A stretch of DNA of 64,000 nt from Ustilaginoidea virens (Eukaryota > Ascomycota > Sordariomycetes > Hypocreales > Clavicipitaceae). A program made the position numbers and the translations under genes. Location of the stretch: NCBI RefSeq assembly GCF_000687475.1, contig NC_057320.1, positions 2,542,001 through 2,606,000 of the forward strand. Direction: 5' to 3'. Under the pieces are notes generated by a model. The model was not told where the DNA came from, did no database searches, and saw only the letters and a list, made by a program, of their open reading frames with translations. Positions 11,519 through 24,738 of this stretch are shown piece by piece (the first letter of the stretch is position 1; each line of letters begins with the position of its first letter).

Positions 11519-14500
11519 TCACGGCATGTCGCTCCGCCATGCCATCGGCTCATCCAAGGTGCTATCCCAAGACGACACGGCGGTCTTCTCAATGTTGCCT
11601 TGCAAGCCGGCCATGTTGAAGAGCGTTTCTGCAACAGACGACGTGAAGATGGCGTCGTGCATGGGCTGCGCTTGCGCGGCTGGCCAGAGATGAGCCGCCA
11701 TTCGCTCCTGGAGGTCCCGCAAATCTATGCGGTTTTCCTCGCGAGTGTTTCCGAGTCCGGCGGGCGTCGTCGAGTGCGAACCTGCCGGAAACGCGGCTCC
11801 GGGGCCTTCATCGTCCAGGCGGTAGGCACCAGGCTGAGGCACCGTTGAGGGGTGGTTGCGGTCGGGCAGCACACAGGAGGCGTCCGCCAAGCGGTCGCAG
11901 ATGCCTAAACCGGAAGTGCCGTTGCCGTTGAGCATTGCCGTGGCCTGGTGCGCCGCGCAGGCGAGGCCTTGGCCCGCCTTTCCCCCGGGCATGGCGTTTG
12001 GTGGCATCCCAGCGTCGGGGCTGACGCCAGGGCTCGTCGCCGTTCTCCCTCGAGACATGCCGCCGACTGTCGGGCTGACGGGTCCGGCCCGGGTCGCCGC
12101 ACCGAGGACGGGCTGGAAGCAGTCGTTGTTGATCGGTTCCTCGAAGGGACGAGGAGGGTCGTCCTTGTCCGCATCCAAGAGGGTGCCCAGTATCTTTCCT
12201 TCGGGATTGTTGAGCGGGAGCCTTCCCGGCAGGACCGGAATGATGTCGGTGTGTTTTGAGACTGAGCTTCTCGTGATGAGCGGTATGTGGGAGCCGGAAG
12301 CACCAGCCAAGTACTTTTCGAGCCACGGAAACTTGAGCAGCGACGTCAGATTGTTTCTCTCAATGTCTATGCAGGCTTGCTGGATAAAACCGCAAGTGAT
12401 TTGGAACTTGCGTGCAAAGGCTTCCATGGCTTGCATCACCACTTCCAGGTTCGACTTGTCCGTCGCCGTGAGGCCGCTTACGGGGTTTCTCTTGCCCAGG
12501 TAAACGTACACGGTCGTGCAGCAATACAAGGCCAAGGCGCACAAGGGGCTTTTCTGCGGGCATCATCCAGGCGTTAGTGTTTCAGAGAAAAACAGGCAAA
12601 ACATGCATTTGGCCCCCTGCCGATGTTTTTATATAGTTTTTTTTTTTTTTTTTTTTTCCCAGACTTTGTTACCACCGGGAGACCCAGAGGAGAGGGGAGC
12701 TTACAAAAATGTATGTGGACGTGGACATTTTTAGTATGTGGACAATTTCTTCTGCGGAAGCTTTCAAGCGACCAAGACTAAAGTCCACGACGTCGTCTGC
12801 CAAGTCATGCAGCTCTGCCTTGTCCAGAGCAGCGTGGTGAAGAATGATGACTGCAGCGTGCAGGTTGAGATTGAGGTGGATGGCGCCGGGGTCGCGCAAG
12901 GATCTCGGAAAGCGGAACTTGGCAGGGAGGAACATAAAGACGGTCGACAGTTTGTTATCAAGGTCGCGATGCCGCCTCCAGTAGGGGCCTCGCGTCACAT
13001 CCTCAGGCAAGTCGTCGGGCTTGCAGCTGTGCATGTGCTTGATTATGCTGCGGAATATCTGACTGATGAGAAGGGTGCTAGCAAAGGCACTGTAACTAGA
13101 GCCGGTGAAGACGTCGTCCATAAAGGGTGCTGGTTCCTCTTGGCCGGAGGCAAAAGCCTCTTCTGACGCTGGCAGTCGCGTCGTAATCTCGTTGGCTCAG
13201 TTAGCTGATGTTGATGCCCGGGTTTTGATGCCAAAAAACAGCAGCATGTTCCCTATTTTTTTTCTTTCCTTTTTCCTTTTCTTTTCTTTTCTTTTCTTTT
13301 CTTTTCTTCTTCTTTTCGGCATCGAGCAGCAGAGAACTTACATCGTCGGGATTGATCAATGTAGGCCAGCCCGTAGATATGCTGGAAAAAGAGTCCATGG
13401 CAAAGATACCCCAAAACACTCTTCGCCGCTCCTCCAGTTCTTCCCACGTGGAGTGAGGTGCAAGAGACGGGGGGAGGTGATGGCATCCGCCGTCGAGTCG
13501 ATCGAGCCCCATCATCTGGCATAGCCGAACGGCCTTTGCGCACGTCGTAGCTGCTCGCGTGAAGAGCATGCACTTGGCTTCGTACGAGCCGCAGATACAC
13601 AACGCTTGCGCGTGGGCAACTGTGATGAAGTGTTCTCCGAGATCCTGCAAAAGTGGGCGTGCATGGTCAACGACGGGGGGTTTTTTTTTCCTTTTGGTCA
13701 TTCGTCCCCCTTCCCACCAGTTTGCGTTTGCATCATGGCGAGAGGGGCGTCGCGGGGCTAGCCATCGTACCTTCATTTCATCGGCTTCGATGTAATGCCG
13801 TGCTCTCGTGTAGAAGACGTGAGCGAAGCGGTCGTACTTGGCGTGGCCGCTGGCCGCCAGAGCCCACATGGCGTACTGGAGGCTCATTGGCGGTTTCCTC
13901 AGCGGCCCAGCATACAACGACTGATAGTATCGGCCGGAGTGGACGACGGGAACGAGATGATACTCCTTTTGAAAGAAGATGTTGTGTCTGGGGGGACGCG
14001 TCAGCGAGCTTGCAGTCGAAGTGGGCGCCACGTTTGAAGTGACGGGGGTTTTGCGTACAGTTCCTCTTGAACATGGAAAGGCGGCAAGGTCTCTGAATAT
14101 CCCAATCCGAGGAGGGCCCCGTTGTTGCCATTGTCGTAGCCGTTGCCGTGGCCGTTGCCCGTAAAGGGATCCTTGTCTTGGGGCTGTGAAGGATGTGAAA
14201 AGGCAAAGGCTCCTCCTGCTGGATCCTGGGACGACATGTCAAGCGCATCCTGACCACGCAGAGCAAAGTCACCCTGCGAAAGCGAGGCCGGGTGTGAAGA
14301 TGAGGCTGCATTTGCGGAGTGGTGATTGGCGCTGTTGTTTACTTGTTTGAGGTAGCTCTCGACCTGGGCTGAGTGACATGTTTAGATATCGTCTTTGACT
14401 TTGGCGCGCCCGGCCTTTCTTCCTCTTGATCTTCTTCCTCCTCTTCGTCTTCTTGTTCTTTTTCCTGTCCTCCTCCTACCGGTTTATGCCTGTGCCAGAG

Positions 14501-14868
14501 ACTGCCAGAAACCTTGCTCCTCCAAATGCTTCTGGCTCGGTCATGGCTTGGGCTGACTGGTCATGGCTCCTGATAACCACATCCTATGCCAAGGCGCGAA
14601 CGTCACGTCACGTAAGGCGTGTAAAAGATGAGGAAATATGCTCACCTAGTCTGGCCTCAAGCTCCTGCACGTTCCTCCGCTTAAACGCAGGCCTTCTTCG
14701 AGAATCGGGGTATACGCATTCGCCGCCGACCTTGAGGCAGCGAGCGCACGACGGCGTTGCCCTGTCACACCTGAGCTTCCGCGACCTGCACGCAACGCAG
14801 GCCAACGGTCCCGTGCCAGGCGAGGCACGGGAGCTAGAAGGGTCTAGCGGGTGTGGCTCCGGGGACAT
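11519..14868 (-). CDS. Zn2Cys6 fungal-specific transcription factor
   Basis: Binuclear zinc cluster regulator expected to bind DNA in the nucleus. Exons in coding order are 14868-14646, 14368-14059, 13987-13771, 13644-13342, 13187-12705 and 12553-11519, giving 856 residues with every junction in phase. The zinc cluster (Cys24-Cys51) reads CVACRSRKLRC then CARCLKVGGEC, with spacing C-X2-C-X6-C-X6-C-X2-C-X6-C, followed by a basic linker and a short coiled coil (NVQELEARLAQVESYL) that crosses the first intron. The middle-homology (Fungal_trans) region spans roughly residues 210-600, including QYAMWALAASGHAKYDR and ERRRVFWGIFAMDSF. The C-terminal 200 residues are Gly/Pro/Ala-rich and disordered. 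Intron 4 carries a CTTTT repeat. Targets are unknown. The start at 14868 is the ATG nearest upstream of the zinc cluster; a longer upstream frame runs into repeat sequence and is less likely. Confidence 0.9.
13262..13312 (-). repeat. CTTTT/TTTTC repeat inside a Zn2Cys6 gene intron
   Basis: Plus-strand TTTTC units (AAAAG on the coding strand) fill a third of intron 4 (13341-13188) of the zinc-cluster gene. Confidence 0.8.
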
Positions 14869-15381
14869 GAAGCTCGGAGAATCGACTGATGCGAGTGCCG
14901 GTGATGGGATAGGGGAGAAGGTGGGGGGGTTGGGAGGAGGGGAGGAGGGGGTCTGTTTACGGCCGGCGGTCGGGCAAAGTCGATGCGCGCAGCTCTCCGC
15001 GCGCCCCTTTTTTTTTCGGCGGCACTTGATGAAGAAGACCAGATGGCCTGGTGCTGGATGCTGGATGCTGGATACTTGGATGCTTGGATGCTGGATGCTT
15101 GATCCGCGGACGCTGGCTGGCCGGCGAGAGTGGCAAATTGTACAGTACAGATGCAGAGCAGAGTACATATGTACTCCGTACTCCGTACCCATGTCGCCGT
15201 TGCTGCGCACCCCACCATCACCTGGTCGCCAGTTGGCCTGGGTTGCCGGGTCTCACGTCCCGTCGCCCAGGGTGGGAAGGAGCAGGCTGAATAAGGTCTG
15301 AACTAATAAGGTCTGAACTTTGGGAGTATCCTGGGAAAAGGACCGATCAGGGAACTTTTCGGTTGATTTTCCTCACATTAC

Positions 15382-15409
15382 GAGGTAGGTAGGTACCTAG
15401 GTACCTAGG
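15382..15409. repeat. TAGGTACCTA-type palindrome cluster
   Basis: GAGGTAGGTAGG followed by two overlapping TACCTAGG units makes a near-perfect inverted repeat in intergenic DNA. Confidence 0.7.
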
Positions 15410-17495
15410 ACGTGTCTGGTGTGTGTATTTTTACGTCGTACTACGTAATCCAGCTCGATCAGTCAGATGATGCTTGAGATGGAGACGGCCTTTTGCTTTT
15501 GAAATAGCCCTCGTCACGGCATATATAGACTCGCCAAGCCAGACTCACGGAGCCAGACGCACAGAGCGGTTGTTTAACCGCCCTCGCCAGGGGCAGCAAC
15601 AGAATCAGCCGAATGTCCGAGCCGAGCCAGGTCCCCCATTTACCCACCCGCCTCTTCTTGTCGTCACTCAGCTCGAAAATGCAGGTGGCGGCGCGCATGT
15701 CGGAGCGACCCAGGCCACATCATTGGCAACGACGACGAGGAAGATGGAGACCCTAGCAGGCTGCGTAGAGGGCGCCGCCACGGCTATCCCGACGCGAAAT
15801 ACAGTACTCGTGGCGGCTCGTCTGCGGCTGTACCTGGTAGCTTCGTCTTGGCTGCACGGAGTACTGGGGGACGAAATAGCTTTGCCCACGGGGCTACCCG
15901 ACATCAGACTCGCCCCATCAAGTCGTGGCTCAGCCGTTACTCAGTCGTGACTCCTGCGAGAACTCGGGTTAGTGGAGTCATCTGGCTCTCCGTTGGAGCT
16001 TGAAATTCAAAATATGTAGGAGCAAACATGGGTTGAACGGCATGTTGACGAACCGGCAGCCAGAAAATCGCCCCGAGGCTGCGATTTGCAGGGCAACTAT
16101 GTACTGGCAGATCTGAAACCTTGATCCCAACAAAGTCATCTAGACTCTAGGCAATGCTTTGCTGCCATCGTGACGGTGAACGGACGGGGTTTATACTAAC
16201 CCGACCTGGTGTAGAGCCCCCTTTCGATTCCGTGGTATGGTTCTGCCATTCGATTTTTCTTTCTTCTTTTTTTTAAACGGTCTTTTAATTTTGCTGTAGG
16301 GCGAAACGGCCCGTCGCCCAAGCCTGGTCGAAGCTTCGAAGCTCGCGCATCCCGAGGGTGACCATCACCAAAATCATCGCCTTCACATGCGCTTTCCACC
16401 CCAAAGTCCATCCGCGACGAAACAGCAAGGGGGAAGGGGGAAAGGGGAAATGACAGCTCGGGCTTGTCAGCAACGACGCGGCATTACGCATTGGGTTTCC
16501 AAGCCCCCGTCAGCCACCAAAGATCTGAGAGCTCGCTAGACAAATCACCCCCCACATGGGCCATTCGCACCATCGGGGCGAAGCATGGGGGCGGGCAGCT
16601 TGTTGCGACTGGACAGATCAAAGTCATTCATTCACACCCTTGGCTTGGTCAAAGTGTTCAGCCTCGGACCGGGGCGTGCCCATTAGCCCCCGCTGCGGGA
16701 ACAGAACTAGTGGAATAGTAGGTTTCGTTGGCGGCGGCCAACTCCTTGTTGTCCGTTCGCTTGGACACAACGACGACGAGCTTTGTCCTGTTGCACACGG
16801 CCAAGCCAGGGCTGGCATTGGCGCGGTTAGAACCTTGTTGCGTGTCGTTGACCCAATTCCGTTTTCCCCATTGACGTACAACTTTTTTTTTTTTTTTTTT
16901 TTTTGGCCGCCCCCCCTTGCATGTCGGGAATCGACAGGCTTCGACATGACAGCTTGACAGCCGCCCTCTTATCTCCTCCAAAGGTCCGACCGACCGAGCG
17001 GGAGATGCGGAGGGACCACGCACGACGGATATTTTGATTCTTTGATTCCATTCTGGCATCAAGAGGACCGTCAAAGGCAAAGGCAAAGGCAAGCTGCGTC
17101 GTCGAGATGTAAGTAGCTGACGCAGTTCTGGTTGGGCAGGAGCGCGAACGCTGCACTGTCCCTTCCGTTTTGGGCAGGCTTATCAGTCAGTCCCACTTGG
17201 CGCCACTGTGTACGGCTGCGTTAGGAGGTACGTAGGTAGTGTGTACCTCCTACGAGGGGTATCCGTACAAGGGGCCCAGCTGTCGGCAGATGGCGGGACA
17301 TGCATGGGCTGCGAGCCGCGTGACTCCGAATTTGGAGGTGGGTACACCTACCAGATAGATACCCATTCATTTACTTGGACCACGGATGACGTGAAGCCTT
17401 GTGCCGGCTACCTTGGACACCTCCTAATTCCTCTAAGCATGTCGATGCCAGGGCCAGTCTATATCAGTCACTTGGAGATATAGGTACTGGCCTAG

Positions 17496-17496
<1 letters not shown>

Positions 17497-17561
<65 letters not shown>
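17497..17561. repeat. CTG/CAG trinucleotide repeat, about 21 units
   Basis: Uninterrupted (GCT)n over 65 bases, not within any supported exon. It gives poly-Leu, poly-Ala or poly-Cys frames that are repeat artefacts. Confidence 0.95.
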
Positions 17562-18340
17562 AGGTTTGGCATGACAACAGTCGGCTTAATTGGCGACCAA
17601 CTTCCCAAGTACTCTGTACCTATCCGAGCACCCATATCAGCTGGGGCTTTCTTTAGCAGGTACCTAAAATAAGGTATCTGCCCCTAGTGGTTGTAGGAGG
17701 TAGGTACGTTGGGTAAGGGTAGTGGGGGAAAAGGAGGGGTTTGGGGTGGGGGAAGGGGGGGGGGGGGTGGGTGGGTGCGGAGTTCGTAGCGCACATGTAG
17801 CTCCCACCCTTGCAAGCGGCATGGGTTCGGGTTCGAATGCAACATCAACACTGCTTAGTACGTACTGCCTACCGTCTGTATCAGGTCAACGTAGGTGTCA
17901 GTTAACGGCGGTCTCTATCCCTTGGACCCGGCAAATACATAGGTACGTACTTTTCCAGAGTCGGCTCGCAGCACTAGACACATATACTACGCATGTGCAG
18001 CAGGAAGTTTCGTGCGTGGTGTTTACTACCATCAGGTACCCTTTCCCACTTCGTAGCAAGTATCTACCTTTGGGCGTCTAAACGTACATCCCCACGGTAC
18101 TTCAGCACCCCTGTCGAGCTGGCTCCAGCAACAAAGGCCCCGCCGATCATGATTGGTCTGGGGACGCCGGGGCGGGTACGGCCGCCTTCCCCCTGCTCAA
18201 GGGATGGATGCTCGTGCAGCTCAGCTCAGCTCGTGTCTGGAATCTCAGTATCAGATGGTTGGAGATTAATCAAGTTATCGACTCGTCAACTCGTCAACGC
18301 CTGCTCCGTACTCCGTACTAGAGTCTGGCAATGCCGGAGA

Positions 18341-18368
18341 CAGCAGCAGCAGCAGCAGCAGCAGCAGC
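18341..18368. repeat. CAG trinucleotide repeat, 9 units
   Basis: Perfect (CAG)9 in gene-free DNA. Confidence 0.93.
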
Positions 18369-19172
18369 CCAGTCCCATGCATGGGTGCCGATTCACTAAT
18401 CATCCCGTTCCTGGCCTCGTGGCAATAACACCCTGCGCTCGTGATGCGTAAATGCCGCTCCTTGACCTTGACCGTCACAAAATAAATCATCACGAGTTGC
18501 CTCAAGACAGACCGTCATTGCAGTGCCCCAAGGTGGTACAAGACTCAACCTTGTTTGAGTATTTTCCGGAACCTGGCCAGGCCTTGGCAATCCGACCGAC
18601 CCCAGCGCTCGCTCACCCGTCAGCACTGATTCTGCCTCCTCCTCCTCCTCTTTCTCCCCTTGGTCAAGTTTTGCTACGTCTTTCCGTTTACAACGTCTCC
18701 CGACTCCCCGAGTCCTCGCAATCCTGCTGCTCCCACACCCGTACCGCAGCCACAGCCGCACAAACACCCCCTTCGCTCCCCCCCACCTGCTCCTCTGCTC
18801 TCTGCCATCGGACCCATCCCTTTCTTTTGTTGTTTCAGCCGCAAGTTCGCGCGTCGTAAGTTGTAAGCCAATGCGGCCCCGGGGTTCTGTCGCTGTTTCC
18901 TAGCCTTGGGACGTAACTACGGAGCGCAAACCGGTCAAAATCTGCGTCAGTTTTGTGTGCCCGGAGATGTTGCTCTAGTGTCGCTCCAGCCCGCCTACGT
19001 GCGTTCCATAAAGCATGCCTGGTATCTTGCCTTTCAACACCAAGTCACCTTCGCTTGTGAAGTCGCTGACGCTGCTTGAGAAGTGGCTGAGCTGTAGTTT
19101 ACGGGGGTGACATGACACGACATGACATTGGAGTGGCCGCGATGAGTGCCAGCGGAGAAAAGAGGACTGAGC

Positions 19173-19226
19173 TGACTGCTTGACTGCTTGACTGCTCGAC
19201 GGCTCGACTGCTCGACTGCTCGACTA
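19173..19226. repeat. 9-base tandem repeat (GACTGCTYG)
   Basis: About six copies of GACTGCTTG or GACTGCTCG, with one GACGGCTCG variant, head to tail. Confidence 0.85.
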
Positions 19227-19283
19227 CAAGGTTTCCTCGTACGTGCCTGAATGAATACCATGCCCCTCCGTAATGGGAACAGA

Positions 19284-19330
19284 GGCAGATGCAGAGGCAG
19301 AGGCAGAGGCAGGGGCAGGGGCAGGGGCAG
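19284..19330. repeat. 6-base tandem repeat (AGGCAG / GGGGCA)
   Basis: About seven to eight units that grade from AGGCAG into GGGGCA. Confidence 0.8.
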
Positions 19331-19925
19331 ATACAAGGACAGGAGCGCTCTACCGCGCACACCAGACACCCATCGTCATTGCATCACTGGCCCCAGCAGA
19401 AAGAAAAGACAATCGGAAGTGACAAGGTTAAGACTTGGGGCGTTTCGCCATGTCATCCAGTGGCTGGCTGCCCAAACTTGCGCATCCATCCACTCAGAGT
19501 GGCTGAACATGCAGCAAAGCCAAACAGCTAACCGGCCTCAAACGTGATTCTCGCATTTCAAATACCGAAAAATAAAAAAGAAAAACCCCCCCCCCCCCCC
19601 CCGAACGAGTCAAAAATACGGAAAATGGAATAAAACGTAAATAAGAATAAACAATAAACAATCAAGAATAATCGTCAAAAAATAAGAAACAGAAGAAGAT
19701 AAAGAGCCCCGGGCCGGGAGACGGGAACCCAAGAATTCCCAAGCGAAACAAAAGTCGACTGGTCCAGGTTGGGTCATGCTCATGGTCCCGAGCCGCGTGT
19801 TCCCCCAACTCCAGTGCTAGCCAAGGTATCACGATCAGTCAAGATATACAATGCCACAAGTCCCCCCCCTCTCCAACAAATGTGGTAGCGATGGCGAGGG
19901 ATGCTATACCAAATCATAAGCCAAA

Positions 19926-19927
19926 CC

Positions 19928-19988
<61 letters not shown>

Positions 19989-20009
19989 CAGAGAGAGAGA
20001 GAGAGAGAT
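19926..20009. repeat. composite C23-A38-(GA)n tract
   Basis: 23 C (19926-19948) abut 38 A (19949-19986), followed by GACA and a (GA) repeat to about 20009. It begins about 100 bases past the stop of the homeodomain gene. The exact run lengths may be limited by sequencing. Confidence 0.85.
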
Positions 20010-20105
20010 ATCAAAACCCCCTCGTGAGGCAAGAAGGATAGGTCCTCGAGAGGGAAATGTGGTGAAAATGCTGGCATGCCAAAGTTTTTGCAACATGTCG
20101 TTCCT

Positions 20106-21530
20106 TTAAACGCTGCCTCGTTCCAGGTGGGCTCTTGTCGGCCGGCGCAGGTCGTTGGCGTCGTCGTCAAAACTGCCTCCTTCACCGTCGCTGAGTGGCA
20201 GGCCTTCGTCACGCTTGATGCCATACCCAGTGGGCTGCTCGGTGGAAGCCAGCACGGTGCCATCTCCGTTGCCGGCACTCGAACGACTGTTCATGGCATC
20301 TGACTCTGCCCGCGCATTGTTGATCATGGTGGGAAGCTGCCGGCGTCTGGCATTGATAAACCAGTTGGAGATTTGATCTAAGACGATACCCCCGAGTCAG
20401 TTTACGAGGCTAGCAGTTTCAAGTCAAAGGGTCCCGCGTCAATGCGACGTACTCATCTGCAGACCAGTCTGGCGCATCAATTCCTGCTTTTCGTCTTCCG
20501 TGGGGTAGGGATGCTGTAGGTGAGCAACGAACCAAGCCCGCAGCTTATCCGTCGTTTCCTTGGGTAGGTTTCCTCGGCGTTTCCGCTGCTTGACATCCCC
20601 AGCAATGCCCATGCCGCCGTAGCGTGTTGCGTCCTGATACTGAGATGGAAAAGTTGCCCCCGCGTCTGAGAAGGGGGCTCGGTCGTGGGATCGGATGGAA
20701 CTTGTTGACAAGGATTGGAATCGTGAGGGATGATGAAAAGCATACGCGTGCTCTTGACCTTGGTGCCCCGCATGATCTGCTGCCAAAGCCGCCATGTTCG
20801 CTCTTCCTGGCCCTGGGACTTTGACGGGAGGTTGGGCTGTAGCTTCTCTCATTCTCTGTATCGAGGGACCGTTTCTGTCCATTTTTGAGGCTGGTGGCAG
20901 GCTGGGATGGATTGTTCGTTGCTCTGCTCGATTACTGACGTCGATGGAGGCAGGGAGGGAAGCACACGGGCCGAAGCTGGTTGTTCTGGCCCGGCTTTCG
21001 GCCCAATGAATCTTGGATGAGAGGCAAGATGGTTGGTCATGATGAGGTGCGTTTGAGCGGCGTTGAGGCAATTCAGGACTACCATAGAGGCGGGGTATCC
21101 GCCTGGCGTGAAAATATCCCTCCTCGTCCTCCATGGAGATGCGCCGCCGTTTCTTGCCCGCAGTTGGCGAGTGTACGTATTCAGGCGGCGATGTTTTGGC
21201 GCTTGCTGCGGGCAATGACGTCTTGTAGGATGATGATGAAGGTTGAGAAGACATAGTTGCCAGAGAGCTTTCCAGGTGAAGATCAGGGAAGGTCTTTTTT
21301 CATTAATATTATTATTGTTGTTATTATTATTATTTGGCTGGTCCTTACACGGGCAATTGCCGTGCGGCATGGATGCAGTTCTGTTCACTTACCTGACGAA
21401 TTGACGGAAGAGCGACCTGTTTGGACTCTGTTCGCGGATACGAGTCCGAGGATACTCGGGTGGCATTCCAAGGAGAGTCGTTCTTGAAGAAGCGGTAAGG
21501 TGCAGGGGCAGACATTGCGAGTATGGACAT
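20106..21530 (-). CDS. TALE/KN-type homeodomain transcription factor
   Basis: Homeobox regulator of the atypical three-residue-loop (KN) class, expected in the nucleus; yeast Cup9 and Tos8 belong to the same class. Exons in coding order are 21530-21393, 21293-20453 and 20377-20106, giving 416 residues. The first junction yields VALPSIRQTFPDLHLE, a motif I associate with this family. The homeodomain (about residues 262-325) reads RGNLPKETTDKLRAWF, then HPYPTEDEKQEL, and after the second intron NQISNWFINARRR, with the invariant Trp, Phe, Asn and Arg present; the Pro-Tyr-Pro of the extended loop is diagnostic. The flanking regions are disordered and Ser/Pro-rich, with a basic KKRRR near residue 80. 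The C-terminus is acidic. The gene sits alone, with 5.2 and 8.9 kb of gene-free DNA on either side. The start could also be the ATG 15 bases further in. Confidence 0.92.
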
Positions 21531-21980
21531 TTTGGGTTCTTGCAAAGGTTTTGTCGACTTGTTACGGGACTGCGGTTCGCTTTGCTTCCAAGGGCCAAGC
21601 TCCATTAACCCAACACGCCCATCTGGTCAGGAAGACGCAAAGGGGGAGAGTGTGGTGATGACTCGGAACACCGGAGCGGTGCTCTGTCGTGGCGATTGTC
21701 AACGGGGATTGTAGTCCAGAGGGCAGGAGGCCAGGCGCTCTTGATGGCACTGCGGGTGACTGGGCTTTGCTTATTAGATATGCAGGTATAGGAGTGGGAG
21801 ACGTTGAGGCCAACCGGCTATCATGACGGGGTGCTGTATGATGGAGTACGTGGTCACGGCGGTGGGATGGGATGCCCGCATCTTTTGTATACTTGCAAGG
21901 TAAAGTTGCTCACAAATTCAAAAGCTGCCGGGGTGTCATGCCAACGTGCCAGACTCCCAACACCACAAGACAGCCAGCCC

Positions 21981-22020
21981 TAGGAGCTAGGAGCTAGGAG
22001 CTAGGAGCTAGGAGCTAGGG
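21981..22020. repeat. 7-base tandem repeat (TAGGAGC)
   Basis: About five perfect head-to-tail copies, followed by decayed CTAGGGA units. Confidence 0.88.
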
Positions 22021-23421
22021 ACTAGGGACCTAGTGACTGGGGGACTAGGGACAGCGCAAGCCAATAGTCAGACGGGAAGCCAGATCAAGGCGACGGGATC
22101 ACGGATGACGGATCACGCGTCCAGAAAGGGAAATGGTCGAGAGGCACGGCTCCAGACAGACCAGGCCAGGCCCTGCTGCGAGACGTCAAGAAGAAGACGT
22201 CCCGGATCGTCAGTAGAGAATGCTCGACCGGCCAGAGCCGCCCACGACCAACCGATTGACTTGCAAAGCGCAAAAGCCGAGCAGGTAGATAGATGCAGCA
22301 GGCGCTAGCTACCTGGTAGCACATACATGTTGTCTGGTGGCACCAAGCATTCTGCAAGCATTTGATTCTGGCCGAGCTGGCCTGGCTGGCCACAAGCTTG
22401 ACTTGACGTTGGAGCAACCCATGAACCCCCCACGGCCGGCCGAGGAAGGTAAGGAAGGGCCAAGGACGGGGCGACGACATGATATGCAGGTGGATCCCCG
22501 TATCCATTGGCATGGTGGAAATTGATGGATGGGGCCTTGAACTTGTTGATGCCAGGCAGTCCGTTGCCAGAACCTAGAGACCAGGTCGCGCGCGGATAAA
22601 GAAACTTCTTGTATACTCCCCTTCCCCCTTCCTCCCCTTTTCCCCCCAAACAGCTTTCGGTTCATGTCATGGTGATAGAGGCTGCAGCCCGTTCCGCGAT
22701 GCTCGGCATCTCACCAAGACAGACGAGATGAGTCCAGGTGTGAGTCGGCCAAATAAGTGGCAAGGTCGATGAATGAATTCGGGGACAGGGTTCTTCCGAG
22801 ACTCGAGCGTCTGAAAGTCTGGGTCTGTCCTGGGCCAGGTCGAGTTTCATCTGTAATGAGCATCTTGAGGGCAGCTTGATTCGGCTAGGAGACTCGACTT
22901 TTCTCGATTCAGGAAGTCAATAGAACGAAAGAAGCGCGCTGAGCGACCGGGCGAGGGCGGGCAGATGCAGAGGGACGGAAGTTGGAACCATGTACTTACT
23001 GCACTGCACTGCACCTAGCATGGATGCTGATGGAACAGGAACTCATAGGGGTTCGGGGCCGTGGGGGGGGTATGTCGAATGTCACTCGGTCGCGCCCCAC
23101 TGGGGTGAGCGCGGTAGGTACATTAATGTAGGGGTAGGTACCTTAGGTACCTAGGTCTCCTTAGTGCAGATAGTGTAAAGGTAGCAGCAGCAACTGGCAA
23201 GCAGGATTAGGAGCAGGAGCGGTCCTTACTACTCGGTTCTTGCGCTTGCCCGAGGGGCGGGCCGTGTCTGGCTGCTTTAGCTTTTTTAACATTAAATGCA
23301 TTCTTTCTTTTTTTTCTTCCCCTTGGGTACATGCTTCATTTCTTTTTCCTGTTTTTCCTACCACATTCTTTCTTTATCTCTCCTTTTTTTTTTTTTCCCT
23401 TCTACGTAAATATACATACAC

Positions 23422-23445
23422 ATATATATATATATATATATATAT
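23422..23445. repeat. AT dinucleotide repeat
   Basis: Twelve uninterrupted AT units between pyrimidine-rich tracts. Confidence 0.92.
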
Positions 23446-24612
23446 TGACCTCCTTTTCTTTCTTTTTTTTTTTTTTCTTGGGCTCCATATGTCTTTGCAT
23501 CTGCCGGGGACTAAGACGTCAGTGGGTGGGTATTGAAGCCCAAACTGACGTCGGGAACCGTCTGGTGGTTAAATGGCGGTTAAAACGCTAGGCAGGGGCC
23601 CCCGGGAGTTGTGACAGTAGTGGGGATCTAGTACAAGCAACAAAAGCAACACGTTGAGCAGCTTGGCCTCCGCCGGAAAGTTCGGTTCCGGAGGTACCTG
23701 GCCTGATGGCAGGAAAGACGTAGATAGAAAGGAATCTATAATTGATCAAGTAAGGTAGGTAGGTACCTATACTACCCTACCTGTGCGTACTATGTGCTCA
23801 AGGGAGAGAAGTTTTGCAGGGTGAGTGAGGATGATGCTTTGAGAAGGCGGCACTGGCTATCAGTCAGGTACCTACACCCAAGGCAGGTATCAGGTAGGTA
23901 CCTAAGGTACCTAAGGTACTTGGGTAAGGGGGTTGCGTCGTGCTCTAACCTCCTAGCACGTACAGAGTTGGCACATCATCAGGCCATGCTTGCCTCTGGT
24001 AGCAGAAATTAAAGTTCAGCGCCGACATCCCATGACATGCACGAGCATGGCAGGATGAGTGGGTAGTACGTGCTTCGAATTACAAAGCGCCCACAATGTA
24101 CCAAGTGCCTACCATCTAAGGTACCTACCTCCTAACCTTACCTAAGGTACCTGGTAAGGTATGATACAATCAGAGTCTGGGCGAGGCGAGGTGGCATGGT
24201 TCCCAGTTCCCCACTCCAAAACTATGTAAAAATCAGCAGCAGAGTCAAGGGGAGGGGGGGGCAAAAGAAGGAAGGAAGGAGCCAGGGACAAGGAGCCAGG
24301 TACGGAAAGTGCAAATCAAGTTAGCCCGATCCACAAGTCCATGTCGAACATTGGGGGACAGAGCGGACTTTGCTTCCTGGTGGGTGGTTAATGATTGTGG
24401 TGGCTGGCTGTCACCCAAAACGTTTCTAGGAGGGTGCATGTGGTGAGCTTGACGCTTGTGGAGGCAAGGGGACAAGGGGGCACAGGGTTAGCGTGGTCAG
24501 GCACGTCAGGTACGTACATGTACTTGTACCTAGGTACCTGAGTTAGCAGCAGGGTGCGAAGCTGCAAGTCTGAGGTGGCGCTAGGACGCCAGGCCACCCC
24601 AACACCCCGACC

Positions 24613-24738
24613 GACACCCTGACACCCTGACACCCTGACACCCTGACACCCTGACACCCTGACACCCTGACACCCTGACACCCTGACACCCTGACACCCT
24701 GACACCCTGACACCCTGACACCCTGACACCCTGACACC
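24613..24738. repeat. 8-base minisatellite (GACACCCT), about 16 copies
   Basis: Nearly perfect head-to-tail copies over 126 bases. Eight is not a multiple of three, so each frame cycles through the same eight-residue peptide; the long open frames are artefacts. There are no spacers, so it is not CRISPR-like. Confidence 0.95.

Larger units (their letters stand above)
14869..20105. other. 5.2-kb gene-free region with microsatellites
   Basis: No frame shows a recognisable domain, signal peptide or plausible exon chain. Contents are palindrome clusters (15382-15409 and scattered ACGGAGTACTCCGT-like words near 15170-15190 and 18305-18320), triplet repeats at 17497-17561 and 18341-18368, a 9-base array at 19173-19226, a 6-base array at 19284-19330, and C and A runs at 19586-19603 and 19926-19986. 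Pyrimidine-rich sequence around 18600-18840 resembles a leader, but no open frame with coding character follows it. Confidence 0.5.

Noticed and set aside
14426..15301. 291-codon plus-strand frame over the zinc-cluster gene start
   Set aside because: Runs opposite the zinc-cluster exon and through repeat sequence; low-complexity content.
17800..17875. tRNA-like B-box word GGTTCGAATGC
   Set aside because: No matching A box, and the sequences flanking the loop do not form a T stem or acceptor stem.
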